Source: Candidatus Hermodarchaeota archaeon
GTDB taxonomy: Archaea > Asgardarchaeota > Hermodarchaeia > Hermodarchaeales > Hermodarchaeaceae
Assembly (NCBI GenBank): GCA_016840185.1
Contig: JAEOSV010000038.1
Location: 1-13,266, forward strand
DNA length: 13,266 nucleotides
Reading direction: 5' to 3'
A program made the translations under genes and the position numbers. Below are positions 7,151 to 13,266 of this stretch, in pieces. The notes under the pieces are model-generated. The model was not told where the DNA came from. It ran no database searches and worked only from the letters and a program-made list of their open reading frames with translations. Within the stretch, counting starts at the first letter, position 1. Each line of letters starts with the position of its first letter.

Positions 7151-7185
7151 AATCTCACCCTCTGGCGAGATTTTATAAGGTCTCG
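7151..7185 (+). promoter_or_regulatory. TATA box framed by inverted repeats, ahead of the helical-protein gene
   Basis: TTTATAA (7172-7178) is a clear TATA box; its expected start point near 7200 gives a leader of about 20 bases. It is framed by CGAGA (7166-7170) and TCTCG (7181-7185), exact complements. A further arm, AATCTC (7151-7156), matches GAGATT (7167-7172). A regulator bound here would cover the TATA box, so this is a plausible operator. The repeats are seen; the regulation is inferred. Confidence 0.5.
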
Positions 7186-7210
7186 ACCCAATGCCTAGAT
7201 AGCGACCATC

Positions 7211-7219
7211 GAGGTGATC
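7211..7219 (+). promoter_or_regulatory. Extended ribosome-binding site GAGGTGATC
   Basis: Nine bases complementary to the archaeal 16S rRNA tail. The GTG inside it (7214) cannot easily be both ribosome site and start, so TTG 7223, with optimal spacing, is the better start. Confidence 0.6.
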
Positions 7220-7222
7220 TCC

Positions 7223-7768
7223 TTGGGAGATGATGATAAACCATCCATAATGGAAAAAGTCGATGACGAACGCACTCTAACCCAAAAAATCATGAAATTA
7301 GTACCCGGTTGGCGAGGATACCGAATCAAAGAAGAACGTCGAAACGCCGACCGCATTCTACGCGACCAAATCATAAGCCGTCTTCGTCAAAGCGCAGACA
7401 AAATTCAAGATATCCGCGTCGCTGTTGTCGAAGCGGAAATCGAATATGCCTACAGAACCGTTGACTCGCTTATGAGTCGAACTGAGAAACTCATCAGTCA
7501 AATCGAACACGCCGATTACGGTTACCGTCCATTCTTTGATGCAATCAAAATCAAAGAAGATGACTTAGAGAACATGTTACGCTATGACAGCTGGTTTGCC
7601 GAACAGGTTCAAGGGTTTGACACTCGTTGTGACGATGTCTTATTGCTGATTGAAGAAGAGCCAGATGAAGCCACTGGCCACATCAAAGATCTTCGGAAAA
7701 TGATTTCCGCCATGAGCCGTAAGTGGAAGGAACGAGAACAAGTCATCATGGGCATAGAGGTAATATAA
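7223..7768 (+). CDS. Helical protein of an SPFH-neighbourhood family, function unknown
   Basis: About 181 highly charged residues, nearly all predicted helical. The N-terminal part has LVPGWRGYRIKEERRNADR, recalling the 'iPGy.GYkeKE.RReaDk.lR' opening that I remember from bacterial proteins encoded near SPFH and zinc-ribbon genes. The middle helices (RLRQSADKIQDIR and VDSLMSRTEKLISQIEHADYGY) are followed by FFDAIKIKEDDLENMLRYD, also recalled from that group ('YGy.gfFDavki.e..L..ly.fD'). There is no membrane helix, signal peptide or cysteine cluster. The start is TTG 7223 behind GAGGTGATC; ATG 7250 is the fallback. It has its own TATA box, yet lies just downstream of the zinc-ribbon pair on the same strand. 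It may be an adaptor for the membrane or SPFH proteins. Similarity to ESCRT-III/PspA helices is possible but not shown. Confidence 0.7.
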   Translation: MGDDDKPSIMEKVDDERTLTQKIMKLVPGWRGYRIKEERRNADRILRDQIISRLRQSADKIQDIRVAVVEAEIEYAYRTVDSLMSRTEKLISQIEHADYGYRPFFDAIKIKEDDLENMLRYDSWFAEQVQGFDTRCDDVLLLIEEEPDEATGHIKDLRKMISAMSRKWKEREQVIMGIEVI

Positions 7769-7799
7769 CCGAAAGATTTCCTCTTGCTCGAGAAGTGTA

Positions 7800-7823
7800 T
7801 CCTTCCTTCTTTCTCTCTTTTTC
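7800..7823 (+). terminator. Pyrimidine/T-rich tract after the helical-protein gene
   Basis: A run of C and T ending in CTTTTTC follows the stop by about 30 bases and lies between two convergent genes. T-rich tracts end archaeal transcripts without needing a hairpin. Confidence 0.4.
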
Positions 7824-7860
7824 AATCTGGTGAGTCAAGAATAGGTTCGGGAAGCCCGGA

Positions 7861-8730
7861 CTAGTTGCCTTTTTCTTTTCGTCGTTTATCCCGGATTTTA
7901 TCCATGAATTCTGGGGTGATAACCGTGAGCCCCTCTTTCTTGGCGGCATCTACAATTCCTGCAATTGCACGTTTCAGGAAAATGCGTGGAACATTCACGA
8001 TTTTTTCTGCCGCCTCAGGCATCCATTCAACGCTGGGATCATAGCGTTTCGCGGCATACAACACGGTGTTGACGCTAGTACCCTTCGACTCGGGGATGCG
8101 AAGGGCGAAGGGTTTGTTGCCTTGAGTAAACCAGAAATGAATATTGTCACGAAAACCATAGCCAACAGGCATACGGGGGAAGGATTTGGCATCCAATCCT
8201 CGAATGATAGCCTCTTTGTATTTGGGCTTCAACAGAATCTGTTCAACCCGTAAAAGAAAATTCTCACAACCCCCGACCAAGCTAGAGGAAATAGAAGAAT
8301 CCCAGGTGCATTCATAGACCTGAAAAGCCTCTTCAATAATATCAGGATAATGGATACTTTGATCGACTCCATTACGGGGGGAGGGGAGAAGAGTGAAAAT
8401 GCTATCTTTCATTTTTTCTTCAGTAGTGTCACCCGGGTAACCAAGGAGAACGCAGTTCTCGAGGTATTTCTTCTCGTCGGGGAGAAAATTAATCGCACAG
8501 TATCGTGTGCGACGAATATTCTGTGCTGTATTGCTGTCCGCTCGTGTAATCAGCATCATCGCGTACTTGCCTTCATCGGCAATCATGTGTGGAAACACAA
8601 GGGAGTAAGGTCCCAAGTTGGTTTGCCCGGATTCCGTGAGGGTTGATACCAGAACGATTGGCATTGGGAAAAACGAACTTGTCTGGTAGAAGTTGTCAAG
8701 GATTCTGATGGATTCGAATTGGTCTGCCAT
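7861..8730 (-). CDS. Flavin-reductase-like FMN-binding protein with C-terminal PCP_red-like domain
   Basis: 289 residues in two parts. Residues about 15-210 form a split-barrel flavin-reductase-like domain (PF01613 type): PMPIVLVSTLTESGQTNLGP and YSLVF (22-46) are the family's opening strands and FMN-contact region, followed by ARDS-like TRADSNTAQNIRRT (62-75) and YCAINFLPD (77-85). Residues about 235-282, EWMPEAAEKIVNVPRIFLKR followed by KKEGLTVITPEFM, match the short domain at the C-terminus of light-independent protochlorophyllide reductase (PF08369, 'W..eA..rl..vP.fvr......e..A...G...it'). No chlorophyll genes are nearby, so a general redox role is likelier. ATG 8730 is chosen because it opens the conserved domain; TTG 8775 would add 15 residues with no clear ribosome site. 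It converges with the helical-protein gene. Confidence 0.8.
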   Translation of the reverse strand: MADQFESIRILDNFYQTSSFFPMPIVLVSTLTESGQTNLGPYSLVFPHMIADEGKYAMMLITRADSNTAQNIRRTRYCAINFLPDEKKYLENCVLLGYPGDTTEEKMKDSIFTLLPSPRNGVDQSIHYPDIIEEAFQVYECTWDSSISSSLVGGCENFLLRVEQILLKPKYKEAIIRGLDAKSFPRMPVGYGFRDNIHFWFTQGNKPFALRIPESKGTSVNTVLYAAKRYDPSVEWMPEAAEKIVNVPRIFLKRAIAGIVDAAKKEGLTVITPEFMDKIRDKRRKEKGN

Positions 8731-8858
8731 CTTGTCTTTCAACCCTCTTTTCAAGGTGCTCGTAGAACCACTCAAAATAGGTTTTTTAGTTCAGTGGTTA
8801 TTTGATAATCCGAGTCACGTCATTATGGTTTCCGAAATTTCAATGCCCATGGATGAAC

Positions 8859-8868
8859 CTTAAATTAT
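8859..8868 (+). promoter_or_regulatory. Candidate TATA box of the CDF transporter gene
   Basis: CTTAAATTAT lies 32-41 bases before ATG 8900. The predicted start point near 8890 would leave a leader of about 10 bases, which fits the lack of a good ribosome site at this gene. This is a weak-consensus call. Confidence 0.35.
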
Positions 8869-8899
8869 CGTAATCTAATTCACCGTTGTTGGAATTTCG

Positions 8900-10177
8900 A
8901 TGAGTACTGGAAACACTGTGATTGACGAAAATCTGTCTCGAGCACGTCGAGTCATTAAATGGACTGCGTTCATAGTCATAGCCTTAGTAATTACTTGGTT
9001 TCTCGTTGCCTTCATATCAGGAAGTGTCGGGCTTTTAGCAAAAGGAATTGATTCTCTTACGGACTTGATTGCCATCATCACGGTATTTCTCGGACTTTGG
9101 CTGGCCCAACGACCTCCAAGTAAAAAATACCCCTACGGCTATTTTAAAGCTGAAACCATGGCAGCCCTAATTGTTGCCGTCTTTATCTTCATTACTGGAA
9201 TAGGAGTGCTCTGGCAAGCCATCCAACGTTTCCTATTCCCAACGGATTTGAGTTTTCTTGGACTCGCATTGATTGTATCCGTCACCTCCATTCCAATTAT
9301 CTTCATCATGTCCTGGTACTTGAAGAAGGTTGGTCGAGAAACTGGTAGTAACGCAGTATACAATTCGGGTCAGGAATTTCAAATGGACATTCTTGCCTCG
9401 ATTGCCGTAGTCATAGGATTAACTTTTGCATGGTTTGGATTCACCTGGGTTGAACCCATCATTGGTTTCATTATTGGACTCCTCATCTTGAGAAGCAGTT
9501 TACAGCTAATATATGAATCAGGTCTTATTTTGATGGATGCAGGTCAGGATCCAGAACAGATTGAAGCCATCGAACGACTTGCTCAACCCATTCAAGGCGT
9601 CCTTGGTGTTCACGCTATTAGGCTTCGACGAGCAGGACCAATTTGCTTTGGGGAAATGCATCTTGAAGTGGCAGGAAAAACAACAGTTCTACAATCCCAT
9701 CTCTTAGCAGAGGAAATTTCTACACGGGTCAAAGAAGCGTACCCTGATGTCCTGTCATTTCTTGTCCACGTTGAACCCATTCAACCTGTCACATTCCGTG
9801 TGGCATTTCCTGTCGATCAAGCAGAAGCGACCCCGAACACCAAACCCAACACCCACTTTGGTTCCACACCTCATTTTCTCATAGTGGATATGGACCAGCG
9901 AAAAATTGCCCTTTGGGAAACAATGCCGAATCCCTTCGCAAATGACACACGACAACGTGGAAGGAGCACAGCCCACCTTCTGATTGATGCGAAGGTGGAG
10001 GTTGTAATTGTGGAAAAGATGGGGGAGACGCCGTTAAGCATCTTACGAAATCATCTGATTCATGTTCATCACCAAAACCCCAGAGCAAGCATTCGAAAGA
10101 ATCTAGAAGCTTATCTTGAAGACGAGTTACCACCACTCAAAGCTAAAGAAAGAACTGATTCCATCCATAAAACCTAG
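8900..10177 (+). CDS. Cation diffusion facilitator transporter fused to a NifX/NafY-like domain
   Basis: 425 residues. Residues 18-213 hold six membrane helices of the CDF family (PF01545), with YPYGYFKAETMAALI (77-91) the typical TM2-TM3 link. A cytosolic domain (about 218-293) follows, with the usual GEMHLEV strand. Residues 299-405 resemble the dinitrogenase iron-molybdenum cofactor domain (PF02579): FRVAFPVD, THFGSTPHFLIVD (318-330), RQRGRSTAHLLIDAKVEVVI (351-370), KMGETPLSIL. CDF proteins export divalent metals by proton antiport. The transport site is DxxxD in TM2 (Asp51, Asp55) and ExxxD in TM5 (Glu159, Asp163), replacing the His of zinc and FieF/YiiP-type members, so iron or manganese is more likely than zinc. 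The NifX-like part could sense or bind a metal cluster. The ATG lacks a strong ribosome site. Confidence 0.88.
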   Translation: MSTGNTVIDENLSRARRVIKWTAFIVIALVITWFLVAFISGSVGLLAKGIDSLTDLIAIITVFLGLWLAQRPPSKKYPYGYFKAETMAALIVAVFIFITGIGVLWQAIQRFLFPTDLSFLGLALIVSVTSIPIIFIMSWYLKKVGRETGSNAVYNSGQEFQMDILASIAVVIGLTFAWFGFTWVEPIIGFIIGLLILRSSLQLIYESGLILMDAGQDPEQIEAIERLAQPIQGVLGVHAIRLRRAGPICFGEMHLEVAGKTTVLQSHLLAEEISTRVKEAYPDVLSFLVHVEPIQPVTFRVAFPVDQAEATPNTKPNTHFGSTPHFLIVDMDQRKIALWETMPNPFANDTRQRGRSTAHLLIDAKVEVVIVEKMGETPLSILRNHLIHVHHQNPRASIRKNLEAYLEDELPPLKAKERTDSIHKT

Positions 10178-10179
10178 CC

Positions 10180-10227
10180 CTTTTGGGTTTACGACCCAAA
10201 AAAGGCTCCCAAAAGAGAAGTCGTAAA
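10180..10227 (+). repeat. Overlapping inverted repeats able to form competing hairpins
   Basis: Three exact 8-base pairings share the same bases just after the CDF stop: TTTTGGGT (10181-10188) with ACCCAAAA (10194-10201); CTTTTGGG (10180-10187) with CCCAAAAG (10208-10215); and TTTACGAC (10188-10195) with GTCGTAAA (10220-10227). Hairpin 1 excludes the other two. The element lies 77 bases before the SPFH start, so it could be a 3' structure of the CDF mRNA or a leader switch for the SPFH gene. The pairing is visible; the function is inferred. Confidence 0.5.
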
Positions 10228-10304
10228 GTTGAAAAGGCTGGGCACGAATTGCAACGCAGACCTTCTGTACCTTCCAAACTGGATTTCCAGAGGGAGAAAG
10301 AACC

Positions 10305-11294
10305 ATGCCCGAAATAATCGAATGGAAACGCATGCGAAAGAACGAAATCGTTTACCGATGGCCTAATGATCTCGTGAAATGGGGCAGCCAATGCCTCGTC
10401 CGCGAAAACCAAGCCGCCGTTTTCTATCGTGATGGAAAAGCCCTCGACGTCATGGGGGTCGGTCGTCACACCCTCACCACAGCAAACGTTCCGATTCTTA
10501 CGGGGATTTTACGTCGCATTGCAGGCTTCGATAAATCACCGTTCACCGCCGAAGTAGTCTTTCTAAACATGACCAAGTTCCAAGGAAAATTCGGAGGAAA
10601 AGGACAAACCCGAGACCTCGCTCCGCTAATGTTTCACGGAGAATTCTGGTTTGAAATTGATGACCCCCAAGTCTTTGTGAATGAAGTCGTATCTGGAGAA
10701 AATTACACTACCCAAGATGTCACCAACTTCATCCGATCCAAATTCGTCGAACTAGCAATGGATGAACTTGCTGATTACTCACTTCAAGATGCGATGACGC
10801 GCCTTGATGAGACCAGCATGAAAACCAAAACCATCCTCGCCGATAAGTTCGAAGAATACGGCTTGAAACTGCTTGACATGGCATTCGCTGGAATGGATAC
10901 ATCCCCCGAATACCGCGAACGCCTTTTCTTCGCAGTCCAGGGTGTCAGTGGCCGAGAAGTCCTTACTGCTGAAACCATGCGTCGCAGCGCTGAAGCTCTT
11001 GGACAAGGCGGAGGATCTGCCAGCGCAGGTGCTGGAATCGTCCTCATCCCACAACTCGCTGAAATGATGCGATCATCCCAGAAGCCGCAAGACTCAGGCG
11101 TCACTCACGTTGCCTGCCCACATTGTGGAGCCGCAATGCCCCTCAAGAGTGGAAAAGCACCGAAGTTTTGCAGTGAATGCGGGAAGACCATCCGCAAGCA
11201 AGTGGATGCACGTAGAAAAGCGAAGCAATTTTGTCCAAACTGTGGAGCCCCTGGAAAGGGTAAATTCTGCGGTGAATGCGGAGAAAAGCTATAG
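10305..11294 (+). CDS. SPFH-domain protein with C-terminal double zinc ribbon (YdjI-like)
   Basis: 329 residues. Residues 1-215 form an SPFH/stomatin-like domain of the type annotated as 'virion core protein' or YdjI: the opening EIIEWKRMRKNEIVYRWPND, VRENQAAVFYRDGKA (32-46), GRHTLTTANVPIL (53-65) and an acidic helical part ending AFAGMDTSPEYRERLF (193-208). A Gly/Ala/Ser linker (233-244) leads to two zinc ribbons, Cys271/274-Cys289/292 and Cys310/313-Cys322/325. No membrane hairpin is seen, so membrane contact would be peripheral or through partners. B. subtilis YdjI, of similar length, links PspA to the membrane with YdjG and YdjH; a like role is inferred from architecture and the zinc-ribbon membrane genes 3.2-5.2 kb upstream. 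ATG 10305 follows AGGGAG by eight bases. No clear TATA box precedes it, so transcription with the CDF gene is possible. Confidence 0.87.
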   Translation: MPEIIEWKRMRKNEIVYRWPNDLVKWGSQCLVRENQAAVFYRDGKALDVMGVGRHTLTTANVPILTGILRRIAGFDKSPFTAEVVFLNMTKFQGKFGGKGQTRDLAPLMFHGEFWFEIDDPQVFVNEVVSGENYTTQDVTNFIRSKFVELAMDELADYSLQDAMTRLDETSMKTKTILADKFEEYGLKLLDMAFAGMDTSPEYRERLFFAVQGVSGREVLTAETMRRSAEALGQGGGSASAGAGIVLIPQLAEMMRSSQKPQDSGVTHVACPHCGAAMPLKSGKAPKFCSECGKTIRKQVDARRKAKQFCPNCGAPGKGKFCGECGEKL

Positions 11295-11305
11295 GTTGTA
11301 GACTG

Positions 11306-11340
11306 GAGGGCATCTGCCCTCTCTTTCCTTCTTTTTTCTT
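11306..11340 (+). terminator. Hairpin plus T-rich tract after the SPFH gene
   Basis: GAGGGC (11306-11311) and GCCCTC (11316-11321) form a GC-rich stem with a four-base loop, followed directly by a tract of T with few C (11322-11340). It lies 11 bases after the stop and looks like a strong transcript end. Confidence 0.75.
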
Positions 11341-11357
11341 ATCACGTTGTTAGGGGA

Positions 11358-11412
11358 CCTGTTCGATTTTTTGAACGAGGTTGTCAACTGTGGTTGTCTA
11401 GGAGGACAGTTA
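11358..11412. repeat. Two inverted repeats upstream of the secreted-protein promoter
   Basis: CCT-GTTC (11358-11364) pairs with GAAC-g-AGG (11373-11380) across a T-rich loop with one bulge, and AACTGT (11386-11391) is the complement of ACAGTT (11407-11412). Both lie 15-70 bases upstream of the TATA box. They could be regulator sites; short repeats also occur by chance. Confidence 0.3.
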
Positions 11413-11427
11413 TAGTTTTCATTTTGC

Positions 11428-11436
11428 TTAAATACG
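11428..11436 (+). promoter_or_regulatory. TATA box of the secreted-protein gene
   Basis: CTTAAATAC fits the archaeal TATA consensus. The expected start point near 11458 gives a leader of about 30 bases to TTG 11488. Confidence 0.5.
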
Positions 11437-11487
11437 CTGGCTGAGTACTAGGTATTGTCATTGAAAAATATGTAGTGTGGTTCTGGG

Positions 11488-12882
11488 TTGAAAGGGTATG
11501 CTAAATGGCTGTCATTGACCCTGTTCGGGTTTTGTTTACTCTTCTTCATATCGCCTGCCCAGGTGGGTGCACAACCGCCCCAGCACTGGATTCCGGGAAT
11601 GGAGCAGTACTTGTTTGGTCACACCTTTACGGAGCATTCATGGACTAACGAGTCCATTTTCGTTGAATCCGAGAATAACGACACCGTCCAGTTCATCGCA
11701 AGTTACTTGAATTACGATGAAGGAGAAGGTGCCTTTCAAGCCATGCTCATTGCGTTAGGTGTGATTGAGAACGAAAATGGAACACAGTCGACGTTGCCGT
11801 ATCAACTCTTTGGTTTGCATTTCACGACTAAAGGAGGCCGTGACATCTTTGCAGGATCATTACTTGCCTTCTTGTTTGGGTTCAATGATACAGATCATAA
11901 CGGCGTTCCCAGCCCCGGTGAGAACCGGTTTTTCATTATTCCGTATGGATACAATGAGGGGAATGCCACCGCCCCGTTGACGGTTGAAGCGATTCCGGTG
12001 ACCAAGTTGGGTGATGACCATTATCAGTTTGGGATTCGATATCGGAACTTGTATGGTCGGATTGTTTCAGCTAATAATGAAGCAGAATTTGTGTTGACAC
12101 TGCTTCTGCCCCTCTTTGAAATCACTTTTAGTGAGTTGACCGTGATTTATGATATTCAAGTGGATTCTGAATCAGGAGAGATTACCACTGAAACCTACTA
12201 TACGATAGGTCAGGTCACCGAGTTTCGATTTCTTGGCATTTCAGTGCCAAACTTCCACGATGCACTCCAGGATGTGGGTATTGGAGTCGCCCATCTGGGT
12301 ATTATACTCACGACGCGATACTATACACGAACTGCGGGTCCAACACCGGTTGGCGGTGTGGACCAAAACCTAGTCAATATTTCGACAGATGCGGCGGGTC
12401 GTGATCGCGCCTTTGCTCTCAGTACACGTGGAACCTATGATGTACTCAATGAAAGCACCGATCCCTTTTCGACCATGCAATCGGACCTTCCAGCGTATAG
12501 TTGGATTCTTTCCCCGCAACCGACGGATCTTATTCTACTGTTGTGGCAGCTACCCATTTCAGCGAATATCTTCAGTATTTTCGCATATGCCATGAGCGAT
12601 TATCTCCAACGGATTTTTGATGGCCCACTTGATGTGTATAACCATGCGGATAACGTCTTCAATTCTGCGGCGTTTTGGTATGGGATTACTTTTCCTGAAT
12701 CCAACGGCTATAGGGTTGAACATGACCCCGTGTATACAGCGTTTTCTGATATTGGACAAGCGGCAGGCACGTTTGGATTGATAATTCTCGGAACTGTGGC
12801 ACTAATCGCGCTCATCGTGGTTGTGTTACGAGTCATACGAGCAAACGGTCGCAAGAATCATGCCTCTGAAAAGGAGGCATAA
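11488..12882 (+). CDS. Secreted/surface protein with C-terminal membrane anchor and EF-hand-like loop
   Basis: 464 residues I cannot assign to a named family. A classic signal peptide (Lys2/Lys6, hydrophobic core 8-22, likely cleavage after AQVGA at 29) is followed by a long extracellular part and one C-terminal helix (about 427-448) with a basic tail, so the bulk should face outside. Several N-x-S/T sequons (near 54, 64, 97, 133) would allow N-glycosylation. DTDHNGVPSPGE (134-145) fits a calcium-binding EF-hand loop, with Asp134, Asp136, Asn138 and Glu145 at loop positions 1, 3, 5 and 12. The remainder looks beta-rich. The start is TTG 11488: an in-frame TAG lies just upstream and the signal peptide begins exactly here, though no good ribosome site is seen. 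A wHTH regulator follows 125 bases downstream. Confidence 0.75.
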   Translation: MKGYAKWLSLTLFGFCLLFFISPAQVGAQPPQHWIPGMEQYLFGHTFTEHSWTNESIFVESENNDTVQFIASYLNYDEGEGAFQAMLIALGVIENENGTQSTLPYQLFGLHFTTKGGRDIFAGSLLAFLFGFNDTDHNGVPSPGENRFFIIPYGYNEGNATAPLTVEAIPVTKLGDDHYQFGIRYRNLYGRIVSANNEAEFVLTLLLPLFEITFSELTVIYDIQVDSESGEITTETYYTIGQVTEFRFLGISVPNFHDALQDVGIGVAHLGIILTTRYYTRTAGPTPVGGVDQNLVNISTDAAGRDRAFALSTRGTYDVLNESTDPFSTMQSDLPAYSWILSPQPTDLILLLWQLPISANIFSIFAYAMSDYLQRIFDGPLDVYNHADNVFNSAAFWYGITFPESNGYRVEHDPVYTAFSDIGQAAGTFGLIILGTVALIALIVVVLRVIRANGRKNHASEKEA

Positions 12883-12897
12883 GATTTGGTCGATATG

Positions 12898-12903
12898 TAT
12901 AAA
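12898..12903 (+). promoter_or_regulatory. TATA box ahead of the winged-helix regulator
   Basis: TATAAA, within TGTATAAAGG, is the best TATA match in the window. It lies 15 bases after the surface-protein stop. A start point near 12927 would leave a leader of about 80 bases. Confidence 0.55.
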
Positions 12904-13007
12904 GGCGCAATTTCCTCAGTGAGTATGGAACGTGGCTTCTCTAATTTTCAGGAGAACACGGTGTGGACGACTGAAACGAGATGAAAAGCCGGGGATGAAA
13001 CCAGCCA

Positions 13008-13266
13008 ATGACGGACTTGGACGATTTTCTGACGGCCATTGGTCACCCGTTACGCCGTCAAATCCTTGAAACCGTCTACGAAACCCCCGGCATCTCCTAT
13101 TCGCAGATTCTTGCACGAGTAAACATATCAAGTGGGAAACTCAATTTTCATTTACAGAAACTTGACTCCTTCCTTGCCCAAGTTGATGGACAGTATCAGA
13201 TATCCAATGAAGGGCTGAAACTCTATCGCACATGGAAGATGCTGGAAGGACGGCTCAGTGGAACTG
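13008..13266 (+). CDS. Winged-helix (ArsR-like) transcriptional regulator, 3' end outside window
   Basis: 86 codons are visible before the right edge. DFLTAIGHPLRRQILETVYE (6-25) is the first helix of ArsR-type regulators ('l.aLghplRr.Il..l'). PGISYSQILARVNISSGKLN (27-46) is the helix-turn-helix, and FHLQKLDSFL with GQYQISNEGLKLY (about 47-73) gives the recognition end and wing, so the DNA-binding domain is essentially complete. Many archaeal members continue into a membrane or ligand domain, which cannot be judged here. ATG 13008 follows GGGGATGA by about six bases. It has its own TATA box and may act on itself or its neighbours. Confidence 0.85.
   Translation, partial: MTDLDDFLTAIGHPLRRQILETVYETPGISYSQILARVNISSGKLNFHLQKLDSFLAQVDGQYQISNEGLKLYRTWKMLEGRLSGT

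Noticed and set aside
10180..10227. H-type pseudoknot from two of the pairings
   Set aside because: The first connecting loop would have zero bases, which is hard to build with two 8-bp stems; competing hairpins are more likely.
9755..10469. Minus-strand ORFs opposite the CDF and SPFH genes
   Set aside because: Both plus-strand genes have strong family motifs over the same bases; the antisense peptides have no domain features.
12886..12984. Possible 32-codon leader ORF (TTG at 12886) behind AAGGAGG
   Set aside because: The strong ribosome-site match is explained as the last codons of the surface-protein gene, the ORF overlaps the TATA box of the next gene, and the peptide resembles nothing known. 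It is worth only a ribosome-profiling check.

Overview
The window looks like chromosomal DNA of an archaeon. The signs are TATA-like boxes about 26 bases ahead of likely transcript starts, GTG and TTG starts paired with GGTG or GAGGTGATC ribosome sites, an archaeal-type TrmI tRNA methyltransferase, an archaeal-style winged-helix regulator and many small zinc-ribbon proteins. An uncultured, possibly Asgard-type lineage would fit, but that is inference. Genes are packed closely on both strands and no gene-free stretch exceeds 300 bases. I saw no tRNA, rRNA, CRISPR array, insertion sequence or phage gene.

Left part (1-4910), mostly housekeeping. An iron-type alcohol dehydrogenase, cut by the left edge, lies downstream of an SCP2-like protein on the minus strand. 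A calcineurin-like phosphoesterase diverges from the SCP2 gene across a TATA box that can be read both ways. A 35-codon scrap resembling the start of a glyoxalase/VOC protein sits between the phosphoesterase and a convergent threonine/serine dehydratase. Next come a small protein with three zinc-binding modules and, convergent with it, TrmI.

Middle part (5058-11294), the most interesting. Two tandem paralogues each carry an N-terminal zinc ribbon and two C-terminal membrane helices. A helical protein follows, and further on an SPFH-domain protein ends in a double zinc ribbon. These parts recall the Bacillus subtilis ydjGHI genes, which sit beside pspA and serve envelope stress. No PspA is visible here. 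Two genes interrupt the set: a flavin-reductase-like protein with a C-terminal domain resembling the protochlorophyllide reductase 'PCP_red' domain (minus strand), and a cation diffusion facilitator fused to a NifX-like domain, with an all-acidic predicted transport site.

Right part (11295-13266). A strong terminator-like hairpin closes the SPFH gene. A promoter region then leads to a secreted or surface protein anchored by a C-terminal helix and carrying one EF-hand-like loop. A TATA box and an ArsR-like winged-helix regulator, cut by the right edge, end the window.

The working hypothesis is that the zinc-ribbon membrane pair, the helical protein and the SPFH protein form a membrane-stress module. 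This rests on domain resemblance and proximity only.
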